A stretch of DNA of 64,000 nucleotides, taken from NCBI GenBank assembly GCA_013214705.1, contig JABSRZ010000011.1, positions 62,001 to 126,000 on the forward strand. Direction: 5' to 3'. This document shows, one piece after another, positions 46,264-55,335 of this stretch. Made by a program: the position numbers and the translations under genes. Each line of letters opens with the position of its first letter. Positions within the stretch are counted from its first letter, which is position 1. This stretch comes from Hyphomicrobiales bacterium (GTDB taxonomy: Bacteria; Pseudomonadota; Alphaproteobacteria; Rhizobiales; OSC116). A model generated the notes under the pieces. It was not told the origin of the DNA, ran no database searches, and saw only the letters and a program-made list of their open reading frames with translations.

Positions 46264-47061
46264 GTGTCTGACAAATTAGCTTCGGCAACTGTAATCTCGG
46301 CAAAAAAACTATCATTGGTGTTCCAAACCGCTGACGCGCCTGTGCATGCGCTGTCTGAGGTGGATTTGGAGATTAAAAAGGGCGAATTTGTATCGTTTAT
46401 TGGCCCTTCTGGCTGTGGTAAGACCACGTTTTTACGCGCCATTGCCGACTTAGAACAACCAACATCGGGCGAGTTGTTGGTCAATGGCGTCACGCCTTCC
46501 GAGGCACGCGAAGCTCGGGCTTATGGTTATGTGTTTCAACATGCTTCTTTATTTCCGTGGCGAACCATAGAGAATAACATTGCTTTGCCGTTGGAAATAA
46601 TGGGGTATTCGAAAGCTGAGCAAAAACAACGTATTGACCGGACTTTGGAAATGGTGGACTTGCAAGATTTTGCCAAAAAATACCCGTGGCAATTGTCTGG
46701 TGGTATGCAGCAACGGGCATCGATTGCCAGATCGCTGGCGTTTGATGCTGATTTGCTATTGATGGATGAACCTTTTGGCGCGTTAGATGAAATTGTCCGC
46801 GATCATTTGAACCAACAACTATTGGAGCTTTGGGCGCGCACCGAAAAAACCATATGTTTTGTCACCCATTCGATCAGCGAAGCGGTATATTTATCGACCA
46901 AAATCGTGGTGATGAGCCCAAGACCGGGGCGGGTTATCGACATTATCCATTCTACTTTGCCTAAACAGCGCTCGCTCGACATCAGAGAAAGCGATGAATT
47001 TAGAGACATTGCGCAGCGGGTACGCGAAGGCTTAAGGGCGGGGCAAAGTTATGATGGGTAA
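46264..47061 (+). CDS. ABC transporter ATP-binding protein (TauB/SsuB/ThiZ type)
   Basis: 265 residues from a GTG start with an aaggaat site. Walker A GPSGCGKT (residues 47-54), Q-loop FQHASLFPWRTI, signature LSGGMQQRASIARS, Walker B LLLMDEPFGALDE. FPWRTI after the Q is typical of the nitrate/sulfonate/taurine/thiamine-precursor group. It overlaps the next permease by 11 bp. With the two permeases and the NMT1-type binding protein it makes an importer that probably brings in a pyrimidine. Confidence 0.92.
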   Translation: MSDKLASATVISAKKLSLVFQTADAPVHALSEVDLEIKKGEFVSFIGPSGCGKTTFLRAIADLEQPTSGELLVNGVTPSEAREARAYGYVFQHASLFPWRTIENNIALPLEIMGYSKAEQKQRIDRTLEMVDLQDFAKKYPWQLSGGMQQRASIARSLAFDADLLLMDEPFGALDEIVRDHLNQQLLELWARTEKTICFVTHSISEAVYLSTKIVVMSPRPGRVIDIIHSTLPKQRSLDIRESDEFRDIAQRVREGLRAGQSYDG

Positions 47062-47953
47062 AGACGGCAAACTCGTACCTATATTGACGGTATTGGCGGT
47101 TATACTTGGCATCTGGTATGTCAGCGTGGTGTGGTTAAATGCGCCGTTCGAATATGATCAAGCCAAACGCAATAACATTGAACTGAGCTTTGGCGAAATG
47201 GTGACTAACAGCATGAGCCAAAAGCGGCCGGTATTGCCCGCCGCTCATCAAGTGTTTGAAGAAATTTGGAACACCACGGTGTTAAAGAATATAACTTCAA
47301 AAAGATCGTTGATTTATCACGCTTGGATTACCCTATCGGTTACATTATTGGGGTTTTTGATGGGCAGTATTTTGGGCATTTTGCTATCGGTCGGCATTGT
47401 TTACAACCGCGCTATGGAAAAATCGGTTATGCCATGGGTGATAACCAGCCAAACCATACCCATTTTGGCGATAGCGCCGATGATTATTGTGGTATTGAAT
47501 GCCATTGGTTTTTCGGGTCTGTTGCCAAAAGCGTTTATATCGACTTATTTGTCGTTCTTCCCGGTGGTTGTCGGCATGGTCAAAGGCTTGCGCAGCCCAG
47601 AGACATCGCATTTAGACCTTATGCGCACCTATTATAGTAGCAATACTCAGTTATTTTGGAAGCTGCGCTGGCCGTCTTCTATGCCTTATTTATTCACCTC
47701 ACTTAAAGTGGCGGTTGCGGCATCGTTAGTTGGCGCTATTGTGGCTGAATTGCCAACCGGAGCAGTTGCCGGGCTTGGCGCGCGGATGTTGGCTGGCTCT
47801 TATTACGGCCAAACCATACAAATTTGGTCGGCGTTATTTGTGGCGGCCATCGTGGCGGCCGGTCTGGTTATTATAGTCGGGATTGTGCATAATATTGTCT
47901 TAAAACGCATGGGGCAGTTAGAAGAGCAGAATGCAAGGGGGGCGCAGGCATGA
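47051..47953 (+). CDS. ABC transporter permease (TauC/SsuC-like), first
   Basis: 300 residues with about six membrane helices and a long periplasmic segment near the N-terminus. The BPD_transp_1 core (about 95-290) has the EAA loop at SHLDLMRTYYSSNTQLFWKLRWPSSMPYLFTSLK. It overlaps the ATPase gene by 11 bp and the next permease by 4 bp, showing tight coupling. Confidence 0.9.
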   Translation: MMGKDGKLVPILTVLAVILGIWYVSVVWLNAPFEYDQAKRNNIELSFGEMVTNSMSQKRPVLPAAHQVFEEIWNTTVLKNITSKRSLIYHAWITLSVTLLGFLMGSILGILLSVGIVYNRAMEKSVMPWVITSQTIPILAIAPMIIVVLNAIGFSGLLPKAFISTYLSFFPVVVGMVKGLRSPETSHLDLMRTYYSSNTQLFWKLRWPSSMPYLFTSLKVAVAASLVGAIVAELPTGAVAGLGARMLAGSYYGQTIQIWSALFVAAIVAAGLVIIVGIVHNIVLKRMGQLEEQNARGAQA

Positions 47954-48807
47954 ATTTAATTTTTGCAAGTGCATTGCTGTTTTGGCTGGCGGCTTGGGCG
48001 TTAAACCAATGGTTGGTAAAACAGACTTTCTCCAACATTATGACCCAACGGTTGGTAGATGTTTTTGTGCCATTATCGTTTGGCATTACGCTTTTGGTAT
48101 TGTGGGAAGGCGCGGCCAAAGGCTATGATATACCTAAAATATTGCTGCCACCGCCGACGATGATTTGGGAACGAATTACCAATAGCTTGCCAATTTTGTG
48201 GGCAGATTTTAAACAAACATTCTTATTTGCAGTGCTAATCGGTTATGCCATTGGTTGTGGCAGTGGTTTTATCGCCGCCATGTTAATTGACCGCTCGCCA
48301 TTTTTGAAGCGTGGACTGTTGCCTTTGGGCAATTTTGTCGCGGCGCTACCAATTATCGGTGTTGCTCCAATTATGGTGATGTGGTTCGGGTTTGATTGGC
48401 ATTCCAAAGCCGCTGTGGTGATTATTATGACGTTTTTCCCAATGCTGGTGAATACAGTGCAGGGGCTAGCGGTGTCTGGTCATATGGAGCGAGATTTAAT
48501 GCGCACCTATGCTGGCAGTTGGGGGCAAACTATGCTGAAATTGCGTTTGCCGAGCGCCATGCCATTTATTTTTAATGCCTTAAAGATTAACTCAACTTTG
48601 GCAATGATTGGCGCCATTGTGGCTGAATTTTTTGGCACGCCAACAGTGGGTATGGGGTTTAGAATCTCAACCGAAGTGGGGCGGTTGAATGTGGATATGG
48701 TGTGGGCCGAAATTGCCATGGCAGCTTTGGCGGGCTCCACATTTTATGGCATCATTGCGCTGATAGAGAAGCGGGTGACTTTTTGGCACCCATCGCAGCG
48801 GGTGTAG
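47950..48807 (+). CDS. ABC transporter permease (TauC/SsuC-like), second
   Basis: 285 residues, six or seven helices. The EAA loop is MERDLMRTYAGSWGQTMLKLRLPSAMPFIFNALK, close to that of the first permease, so the pair arose by duplication and probably forms a heterodimer. It starts within the previous gene (ATGA overlap). The binding protein follows 95 bp later. Confidence 0.9.
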   Translation: MNLIFASALLFWLAAWALNQWLVKQTFSNIMTQRLVDVFVPLSFGITLLVLWEGAAKGYDIPKILLPPPTMIWERITNSLPILWADFKQTFLFAVLIGYAIGCGSGFIAAMLIDRSPFLKRGLLPLGNFVAALPIIGVAPIMVMWFGFDWHSKAAVVIIMTFFPMLVNTVQGLAVSGHMERDLMRTYAGSWGQTMLKLRLPSAMPFIFNALKINSTLAMIGAIVAEFFGTPTVGMGFRISTEVGRLNVDMVWAEIAMAALAGSTFYGIIALIEKRVTFWHPSQRV

Positions 48808-48902
48808 GGCAATCGAAGTTTAGGGCAATGCCCTAGAAAGCATGGCTAAGGAGCCAGATTAAGAAGCAGAATATGAAAAAAACTAAACTAAGAGGGAAGA
48901 AA

Positions 48903-49892
48903 ATGAATAAAATTAGTACATTATTATTGGCTGGTGCCATGTCGCTGACGGCGATGAGTGCCTTGGCTGCTGAAAAAGTCACTTTACAGCTAAAATGGGT
49001 AACACAAGCCCAATTTGCTGGCTATTATGTTGCGCAAGATAAAGGTTTTTATGCCGATGAAGACCTAGATGTCGAAATCAAATCCGGTGGCCCTGACATC
49101 GCCCCGACGCAAGTGATTGCTGGCGGTGCTGCTGACGTGGTGCTAGATTGGATGCCGTCTGCATTGGCTGCCCGCGAAAAAGGCGTGCCATTGGTGAATA
49201 TTGCACAACCGTTTAAATCATCTGGTATGATGTTGACATGTCGTAAAGACAGCGGCATTAAAACCCCGGCTGATTTTGCAGGCAAAACATTGGGCGTATG
49301 GTTCTTTGGTAACGAATATCCATTCTTGAGCTGGATGAGCAAATTAGGCTTATCTACAAATGGTGGCGCCGATGGTGTGACTGTGTTGAAACAAGGCTTT
49401 AACGTAGATCCTATTTTACAAAAGCAAGCCGCTTGCGTGTCCACTATGACCTATAATGAATATTGGCAGATTATTGATGCTGGTCTATCTGCTGATGATT
49501 TGATTACATTTAAATATGAAGATCAAGGCGTTGCAACGCTTGAAGATGGTATGTATGTGCTTGAAGAGAACCTCAATGACCCTGCCTTTGTAGACAAAAT
49601 GGTACGGTTTGTACGTGCCTCTATGAAGGGCTGGGCATATGCCGAAGCTAACCCAGATGAAGCGGCTGACATTGTGTTAGACAATGATGCATCTGGTGCA
49701 CAAACTGAAAAACATCAACGTCGTATGATGGGCGAAATTGCCAAACTTACTGCTGGCTCTAACGGTGGTGCATTGTCTGAAGCTGATTATCAACGTACTG
49801 TTGATGTGCTGTTATCTGGTGGTGCTGACGTGATTACTAAGCAACCAGAAGGCGCTTGGACAAGTGTGATTACTGACGCTGCAAACATGTAG
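48903..49892 (+). CDS. NMT1/THI5-like ABC substrate-binding protein (putative pyrimidine binder)
   Basis: 329 residues from the ATG at 48903, which has gaggga just upstream; the ORF reaches 48873 but without a matching site. A Sec signal peptide runs to about residue 23 (MSALAAEK). The mature start LQLKWVTQAQFAGYYVAQDKGFYADEDLDVEI is the NMT1/THI5 domain, whose members bind pyrimidines such as HMP or riboflavin-like ligands. Linked to catabolic genes, it probably binds uracil, thymine or a dihydropyrimidine. It ends the operon at a terminator. Confidence 0.92.
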   Translation: MNKISTLLLAGAMSLTAMSALAAEKVTLQLKWVTQAQFAGYYVAQDKGFYADEDLDVEIKSGGPDIAPTQVIAGGAADVVLDWMPSALAAREKGVPLVNIAQPFKSSGMMLTCRKDSGIKTPADFAGKTLGVWFFGNEYPFLSWMSKLGLSTNGGADGVTVLKQGFNVDPILQKQAACVSTMTYNEYWQIIDAGLSADDLITFKYEDQGVATLEDGMYVLEENLNDPAFVDKMVRFVRASMKGWAYAEANPDEAADIVLDNDASGAQTEKHQRRMMGEIAKLTAGSNGGALSEADYQRTVDVLLSGGADVITKQPEGAWTSVITDAANM

Positions 49893-49919
49893 TTGTAATT
49901 TACATAAGACAAAATATGG

Positions 49920-49952
49920 CTCTTCCTTATTGATTTAAGGGAGAGTTTTTTT
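49920..49952 (+). terminator. Intrinsic terminator ending the pyrimidine operon
   Basis: CTCTTCCTTA ... TAAGGGAGAG (one T-G pair, 6-nt loop) followed by seven T's, 28 bp after the stop. Confidence 0.9.
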
Positions 49953-50067
49953 GTAGTGACGGTACTTATTTGACACGATGTTGGCTAAAAAATAGGTTGA
50001 AACAAAGCTAATTTAGCTCATAATCCTTTTATAACAACAACTTCTTCGAATGTTTACGAGGGCAAAT

Positions 50068-51735
50068 ATGACCGCCACCATTAAAAAGATAATTTCGAAC
50101 CCGCCGTTTAATTTGAACAGCGAGGCGAGTGAGTGGGTGTTTGCAACCTTTGATGGCTTAAATGAAGTCGAAAAATTGGGGCAATTGTTTAATTTAATTT
50201 GTTTTGGGCCAGACCCCAAACTGGCTGTGGAATTGCTTGCCCACAAAGTTGGTGGCATCACGCGGATGTTCACCCCAGATTTTGAAGCCGAGCAAAGTGC
50301 CATTGCCGAAATACAGGCAAAATCCAAAATACCGGTACTGATATCGGCGGACCTTGAAGGCTCGATAATGAGCCTGCCATTTGGCACACAAGTGCCAAAC
50401 CCGTTGGCATTGGCGGCGATAAATGACTTAGATAGCACCAAAATTATTTCTGATATTATGGCCAAGGAGGCGTGGGCGGTTGGGGTGAATTGGTCGTTCA
50501 CACCGGTGTTGGATATTAATAAAGAATTTAAGTCGGCCATTGTGGCGACTCGCGGATATGGCTCTGATTTTGATAAAATTGAATCTCAAGCCATGACACA
50601 GTTGAAAAGTTTTCAAGCGGCCGGCATTGCTGCATCGGTAAAACATTGGCCTGGCGAGGGCTATGACGATAGGGACCAGCACTTGGTGACCACAATTAAC
50701 CCACAAAATATGGCCGAGTGGCATGAAACTTTTGGGCGCTTATACAGCCATGCCATAAAGGCTGGGGTTAAAACTGTGATGTCGGCACATATTGCTTTGC
50801 CAAGTTATGTAAGAGAAGTGAACCCAGATGCACATGAGTTAGAACAATGCCGCCCTGCTAGCATTAGCCGGGAGCTTAACTTGCAATTATTACGTGGTGA
50901 GCTGGGTTTTAACGGCTTGATCGTTTCGGATGCCACGCCAATGGCGGGCTTAGGCTCTTGGTCGAAGCGCGAGAAATATTTGCCACAAGTCATAGAAAAT
51001 GGTTGTGACATGATATTATTTAGTGACAACCCAAGTAAAGATTATGAAAATATGGCGGAGGCTCTGCAGGATGGGCGGCTTTCGGCAGATAGATTGGACA
51101 TGGCAGTATATCGTATACTGGCGCTTAAAGCCTCTCTAGGGCTGCACCTGCCGCAAAAATTGGCCAAGTTACCAGATTTAGAACAGTCGCAAGCCATAGT
51201 GCAGGACATAACCGAAAAAGCGCCGACCTTGGTTAAAGATGTGCAAAATATTTTGCCGCTCGACGTGAAAACCCAACGCAAGATATATCTGTTCACCACC
51301 GGGTTGGTTTCACCATTGCAAGGCCCGCAAGATATGGAGTTTGTGGAGATGCTAAAAGCCGAAGGGTTTGAGGTTGTAATTCATGATAAAACCAAGCCGG
51401 GCTTGCGTTTATGGGAAAATGCAGACCTTGTATTATATGTAATGGGCGAAGAAACATTGTTAACGCGGGAACGAATTTTTATGAATTGGGCAGATTTAAC
51501 GGGGTTTTTTGGTGCGGCAATGGAGCGCCCTTGGCACGAAAAAGACTGTGCACTCATATCATTTGGTTACCCTTATTATTTGTATGATGCGCCGCGAATG
51601 CCTTGTGTAGTGAATTCTTACATGGTCGGAAAGTCTATGCAACAAGCCACTCTGGAATGTTTGATGGGGCGCAAACCGTTTGTAGGCATTTCGCCAATAG
51701 ACCCGTTTTGTGGGCTTGTTGATGCCAAATATTAA
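50068..51735 (+). CDS. Glycoside hydrolase family 3 protein (beta-N-acetylhexosaminidase-like)
   Basis: 555 residues from the ATG at 50068 (gagggcaa site); the frame allows a start at 50050. The GH3 barrel has KHWPGEGYDDRDQH (residues 192-205, the NagZ-like KH-x-PG...D-x-H catalytic loop) and nucleophile Asp288 in GLIVSDATPM. A C-terminal GH3 alpha/beta domain (about 370-540) is present, unlike short NagZ. No signal peptide, so it is cytoplasmic. The substrate may be a muropeptide or an imported N-acetylated or nucleoside-like glycoside; unknown. Confidence 0.87.
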   Translation: MTATIKKIISNPPFNLNSEASEWVFATFDGLNEVEKLGQLFNLICFGPDPKLAVELLAHKVGGITRMFTPDFEAEQSAIAEIQAKSKIPVLISADLEGSIMSLPFGTQVPNPLALAAINDLDSTKIISDIMAKEAWAVGVNWSFTPVLDINKEFKSAIVATRGYGSDFDKIESQAMTQLKSFQAAGIAASVKHWPGEGYDDRDQHLVTTINPQNMAEWHETFGRLYSHAIKAGVKTVMSAHIALPSYVREVNPDAHELEQCRPASISRELNLQLLRGELGFNGLIVSDATPMAGLGSWSKREKYLPQVIENGCDMILFSDNPSKDYENMAEALQDGRLSADRLDMAVYRILALKASLGLHLPQKLAKLPDLEQSQAIVQDITEKAPTLVKDVQNILPLDVKTQRKIYLFTTGLVSPLQGPQDMEFVEMLKAEGFEVVIHDKTKPGLRLWENADLVLYVMGEETLLTRERIFMNWADLTGFFGAAMERPWHEKDCALISFGYPYYLYDAPRMPCVVNSYMVGKSMQQATLECLMGRKPFVGISPIDPFCGLVDAKY

Positions 51736-51737
51736 AT

Positions 51738-52193
51738 TTAACGTTGGTTTTTATTCGCACCATTATTGGTGTCAACATGTGGGATGTTAAAATCGGCTTC
51801 GGCCAATACAAAGCCCTCAAACATAAAGGCTGGCGACACTGTGCAGCCCACTAGGGTATAATCGCCAGTGGAAATTGTAGACTGCCAATAGTGCGGCGGA
51901 ACTATGACTTGAGGTCGTTGGGCTTTGATTAGATCTGGCCCTAATATTTGGTCTTGTCGTGGTCCAGTATCGGTTTTTGAAATGGAGATTATGGCTGGTG
52001 CGCCAGCATAATAATGCCAAATTTCTGTTGCATCGACATGATGCCAGTGGCTAACTTCGCCAGCTTTGAGTAAAAAATAAATACATGTGCCGGCAGTTCG
52101 GCCCGCGCCCGCTGCCACCCAAGTTTGCCGGTAATGGCCGCCTTCTGGATGCGGTTTTAAGTTTAAATGGGCTATAATTTGATCGGCTGTCAT
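51738..52193 (-). CDS. Cupin protein (DUF985 family)
   Basis: 151 residues from the ATG at 52193, since MTADQIIAHLNLKPHPEGGHYRQTW is the usual family start; the frame extends to 52220. The cupin barrel shows YFLLKAGEVSHWHHVDATEIWHYYAGAP and a C-terminal VGCTVSPAFMFEGF block. Histidines suggest a metal site. The function of DUF985 is not established. It ends 2 bp after the convergent GH3 gene. Confidence 0.88.
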   Translation of the reverse strand: MTADQIIAHLNLKPHPEGGHYRQTWVAAGAGRTAGTCIYFLLKAGEVSHWHHVDATEIWHYYAGAPAIISISKTDTGPRQDQILGPDLIKAQRPQVIVPPHYWQSTISTGDYTLVGCTVSPAFMFEGFVLAEADFNIPHVDTNNGANKNQR

Positions 52194-52252
52194 CTGTATA
52201 TTAAATAATATACAACCCAAAAATGCAAGTGAGAATATAGCTGGCCTGAATA

Positions 52253-52717
52253 TTATGTTTTTAGAAACATGACCAGTGCCGAGTCATTATTTTCATAATG
52301 ATTTGCCTTGCTATATAAATGCCAAAAGCCTTCGGTTTTATATAGTTTAACGGCAGGAAGGTTGTTTTTTTCCACAAATAGGCGGATAATCGGCCGGGTG
52401 GCATTTTTTATCGCATGCAATAATAATTTTCGGCCAATTTTTTTGCCCCAAAATCGTTCGAGAACAATTAAATTGTCCAGTCCTGTCCAGGGCCTTAAAC
52501 GTTTGTCATTCAGAGCGATATATCCGGCAAACTGGTTGTCATGCTTGGCAATCCAAATTGACTGACTGGGGCTGTTGATTGCCTCTTCGAAATCTGCTTC
52601 ATTCAAATTATAAGGGTCATCTGGAAATGCCGATTTTTGTGCTGCAAGGAGTTCAATTATGTCGGTGGTGCTGGCCTTAATGATATCTAGTGTGTTGGCT
52701 TGGTCATCAGAACTCAT
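52253..52717 (-). CDS. GNAT family N-acetyltransferase
   Basis: 154 residues. GNAT fold: DNQFAGYIALNDKRLRPWTGLDNLIVLERFWGKKIGRKLLLHAI, where the R-x-x-G-x-K-type acetyl-CoA loop is degenerate (RFWGKKIGRKL), then FVEKNNLPAVKLYKTEGF. It would acetylate an amine with acetyl-CoA; the substrate is unknown. It lies between the cupin gene and the FCD regulator on the same strand. Confidence 0.85.
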   Translation of the reverse strand: MSSDDQANTLDIIKASTTDIIELLAAQKSAFPDDPYNLNEADFEEAINSPSQSIWIAKHDNQFAGYIALNDKRLRPWTGLDNLIVLERFWGKKIGRKLLLHAIKNATRPIIRLFVEKNNLPAVKLYKTEGFWHLYSKANHYENNDSALVMFLKT

Positions 52718-52819
52718 GGCGCTTCCTCTTTGTAATTAAATGATATTTTAGCCTCATCCCGGTCAATATAACAGGCAAGTCTTAAAATCTTCTCTCTTAG
52801 CTTTTCATCTGTGGGTTAT

Positions 52820-53590
52820 TTAATTTTGGCTAGCTGCCCATAATCGACGTTTTTTAACGATTTCATGTCGAGACTGATTTTCGAAATGATCTGTAGATAA
52901 TTTTCTTTGATAATTAAGATGTTCTCGCATTGCTGCCTCTGCTGCCTCTGGATCTTGATTCATGATGGCTTGATTTATCAACTCATGTTGGTTGGCTAGC
53001 ACTTGCCAGGTTTTGGCATTTTCTTGGCTTAATTGATGGCTTCTTTTGACGCCTTTTTGCATTAACTCATATAGGCTGCGGGCGACTTGAATGGAAACCA
53101 CATTGCCAGAGGTTTCGATAATCGCCATATGAAACTCCACATCTGCTTGCGCGGCGTTGGCTAAATCTTCATTTTCTATTGCCGATAACAGCAATTGATG
53201 GGTGTGGTTTATTTCTTCGCGCTCAAACTCACTCGAATTTTTGGCGGCTTCAAATGCGCTAGCGCATTCTAAAATGATGCGAAATCTTAAAAAATCGTCG
53301 CTGGTTTTTGGCACACTATCAAATAATTTAATCAGTGGGTTGCTAATGGTCGCCCCAACTTTTGAGGCAACCCGTAATTTAGATCCGCGTTTGGCAATAA
53401 GCAGGCCTTCGGTTGTCAGGATTTGTAATGCAGCCCTAATTGAGGTTCTGGATATGCCCATTTGAACGCCAAGTTCTCGCTCGGCGGGCAGGGCATCATC
53501 AGGTTTTAACACATCCAAAGCTATGAGTTCGCGGATTTGTTTGGCCGCATCTTCTGAAACATTTGCTGATTTGACATGCGTAAATGGCAT
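52820..53590 (-). CDS. GntR family regulator, FadR/FCD subfamily
   Basis: 256 residues from the ATG at 53590. The ORF runs to 53884 but that N-terminus lies over the divergent gene and is not family-like. Winged helix: AKQIRELIALDVLKPDDALPAERELGVQMGISRTSIRAALQILTTEGLL. The FCD ligand domain (about 100-230) has FEAAKNSSEFEREE and DVEFHMAIIETSGN with metal-type His/Asp positions. It is divergent from an lldD-like gene with a consensus operator between them, so it probably represses that operon and responds to a hydroxy acid such as lactate or glycolate. Confidence 0.88.
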   Translation of the reverse strand: MPFTHVKSANVSEDAAKQIRELIALDVLKPDDALPAERELGVQMGISRTSIRAALQILTTEGLLIAKRGSKLRVASKVGATISNPLIKLFDSVPKTSDDFLRFRIILECASAFEAAKNSSEFEREEINHTHQLLLSAIENEDLANAAQADVEFHMAIIETSGNVVSIQVARSLYELMQKGVKRSHQLSQENAKTWQVLANQHELINQAIMNQDPEAAEAAMREHLNYQRKLSTDHFENQSRHEIVKKRRLWAASQN

Positions 53591-53623
53591 TAAAAGTTTC
53601 CTGTTGAGTGACGTCGGAGTTTC

Positions 53624-53634
53624 TGGTACTACCA
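53624..53634. promoter_or_regulatory. Putative FadR/FCD-type GntR operator
   Basis: TGGTACTACCA fits the FadR-subfamily pattern TNGT-N3-ACNA. A second TACCAG at 53638-53643 extends the symmetry with CTGGTA at 53623. It lies 34 bp upstream of the regulator and 41 bp upstream of the oxidase start. Confidence 0.65.
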
Positions 53635-53674
53635 TCATACCAGTTGGGTGTGGATTTTCAAGGAAGATGTTAAA

Positions 53675-54826
53675 ATGAATGTGAATAGCTGTTTCAATTA
53701 TCAAGAGTTTCGCAAATTGGCTAAGAAACGTCTGCCTTCGGCCATTTTTCATTATATTGATGGCGCCGCGGATGATGAACTGACTTATAGACGCAATACT
53801 TCGGCTTTTGATGATGTCGACTTGGTGCCAAATGTATTGGCCGGTGTAGAAAATATCGACATGAGCGTGACCGTTATGGGGCAAAAACTAGCTATGCCTA
53901 TCTATTTAGCGCCAACCGCATTACAACGGCTTTTTCATCATGAAGGCGAGATTGCAGTGGCCAAAGCCGCCGCCAAATATGGCACTATGTTCGGTGTTTC
54001 CTCGTTGGCCACCGTCAGCGTCGAAGAAATAGCAAAAGTTGCTGACACCCCAAATATGTTCCAATTTTACTTTCATAAAGATAGAGGCCTAAATGATGCC
54101 TTATTGCAACGTGCCAAAGCTGCAAAATTTAATGTACTGGCGCTCACGGTAGACACAATTACAGGCGGCAATAGAGAACGCGACTTGAAAACCGGGTTTA
54201 CATCGCCACCAAAACTAACTTTGGAGAGCCTGATAAGCTTTGCCACCCATCCGATGTGGGCATGGAATTTTTTGACCAAACCAAAATTTGATATGCCGCA
54301 TCTTTCGGGTCATATTTCTGAAGGCACCAACCTGTCGGTATCGATTGGTGATTATTTTTCATCAATGCTCGACCAATCGATGAATTGGAATGATGCAGAA
54401 AAGCTTTGTGCCGATTGGGACGGAGAATTTGCGTTGAAAGGAATTATGAGCGTTGAAGACGCCAAAAGAGCGGTAGATATTGGCTGTACCGGCATTATGG
54501 TGTCAAACCATGGTGGCCGACAATTGGACGGAGCGCGTGCACCATTTGATCAATTGGCTGAAATTTGTGATGCCGTTGGTGATAAAATCGATGTCATTTG
54601 TGAAGGGGGAATTCAACGTGGAACCCATGTGTTAAAAGCGCTTTCTGTGGGGGCGAAGGCCTGTTCTGGTGGCCGTATGTATCTATATAGTTTGGCGGCA
54701 GGCGGCCAAGCCGGGGTCGAAAAGGCATTGGGAAATTTCAGAGCCGAAATCGAACGCGATATGAAACTGATGGGGGTTTCATCAATAGACCAGCTTTCGC
54801 GCAAAAATTTACGTTTCCGCACTTAA
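53675..54826 (+). CDS. lldD: FMN-dependent alpha-hydroxy-acid dehydrogenase (LldD-like)
   Basis: 383 residues from the ATG at 53675 (the frame allows 53648). N-terminal FNYQEFRKLAKKRLPSAIFHYIDGAADDELTYRRN, FMN-contacting LAPTALQRLFHHEGEIAVAKAA, the catalytic loop SNHGGRQLDGARAPFDQL with His and Arg, and EGGIQRGTHVLKAL. These match L-lactate dehydrogenase/glycolate oxidase. It is membrane-associated in the LldD group. It is divergent from an FCD regulator and followed by a GlcG-like gene, which fits lactate or glycolate use. Confidence 0.92.
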   Translation: MNVNSCFNYQEFRKLAKKRLPSAIFHYIDGAADDELTYRRNTSAFDDVDLVPNVLAGVENIDMSVTVMGQKLAMPIYLAPTALQRLFHHEGEIAVAKAAAKYGTMFGVSSLATVSVEEIAKVADTPNMFQFYFHKDRGLNDALLQRAKAAKFNVLALTVDTITGGNRERDLKTGFTSPPKLTLESLISFATHPMWAWNFLTKPKFDMPHLSGHISEGTNLSVSIGDYFSSMLDQSMNWNDAEKLCADWDGEFALKGIMSVEDAKRAVDIGCTGIMVSNHGGRQLDGARAPFDQLAEICDAVGDKIDVICEGGIQRGTHVLKALSVGAKACSGGRMYLYSLAAGGQAGVEKALGNFRAEIERDMKLMGVSSIDQLSRKNLRFRT

Positions 54827-54873
54827 TTTTGTTGCCAAAATATTCAATGCGAATTTTAAATAGGACAAAAAAG

Positions 54874-55296
54874 ATGAAAAGAATATCTCTAGACATTGCA
54901 AACACCATCATCGCCGCAGCGCTAAAAAAAGGTGCAGAACTGGGCTTAAACCCACTGGCCGTATCGGTGTTAGACGCTGGCGGCAACCCGATTGCTTTCC
55001 AACGCCAAGACAAAGCTTCAAATTCTCGTTTTCAAATCGCGACCGGCAAAGCGGCAGGCGCGCTGGCATTGGGCATGCCCTCAAGAGAGATTGAACAAAT
55101 TGCGCTTTCGCGCCCACATTTCATCAGCGCCATTGCTGGCCAAACGCCCTATGGACTTATTCCTGCCGCTGGCGGTTTGATTATAAAAGATGCTGAAGGC
55201 GATATAATTGGCGCTATTGGCGTGACAGGTGATACCTCTGATAATGATGAATTATGTTCTATCGCTGGTATTGAGGCGGTTGGTTTAGCCACCTAA
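54874..55296 (+). CDS. GlcG/HbpS-like protein
   Basis: 140 residues from the ATG at 54874 (tagga 8 bp upstream); the frame reaches 54829. The GlcG/HbpS fold: ISLDIANTIIAAALKKGAELGLNPLAVSVLDAGGNPIAFQRQD, AAGALALGMPS, and GGLIIKDAEGDIIGAIGVTGDTSDNDELC. Members bind heme or corrinoids or have unknown roles, and often accompany glycolate or hydroxy-acid oxidation genes. It probably shares an operon with lldD. Confidence 0.9.
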   Translation: MKRISLDIANTIIAAALKKGAELGLNPLAVSVLDAGGNPIAFQRQDKASNSRFQIATGKAAGALALGMPSREIEQIALSRPHFISAIAGQTPYGLIPAAGGLIIKDAEGDIIGAIGVTGDTSDNDELCSIAGIEAVGLAT

Positions 55297-55335
55297 GGCT
55301 TAACCCATCCGCTAAACAGTTAGCCCGTTGGGATG

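Noticed and set aside
53591-53884. 98-residue N-terminal extension of the GntR/FCD regulator
   Set aside because: It crosses the operator and the divergent lldD start and has no family match; the ATG at 53590 gives the standard length.
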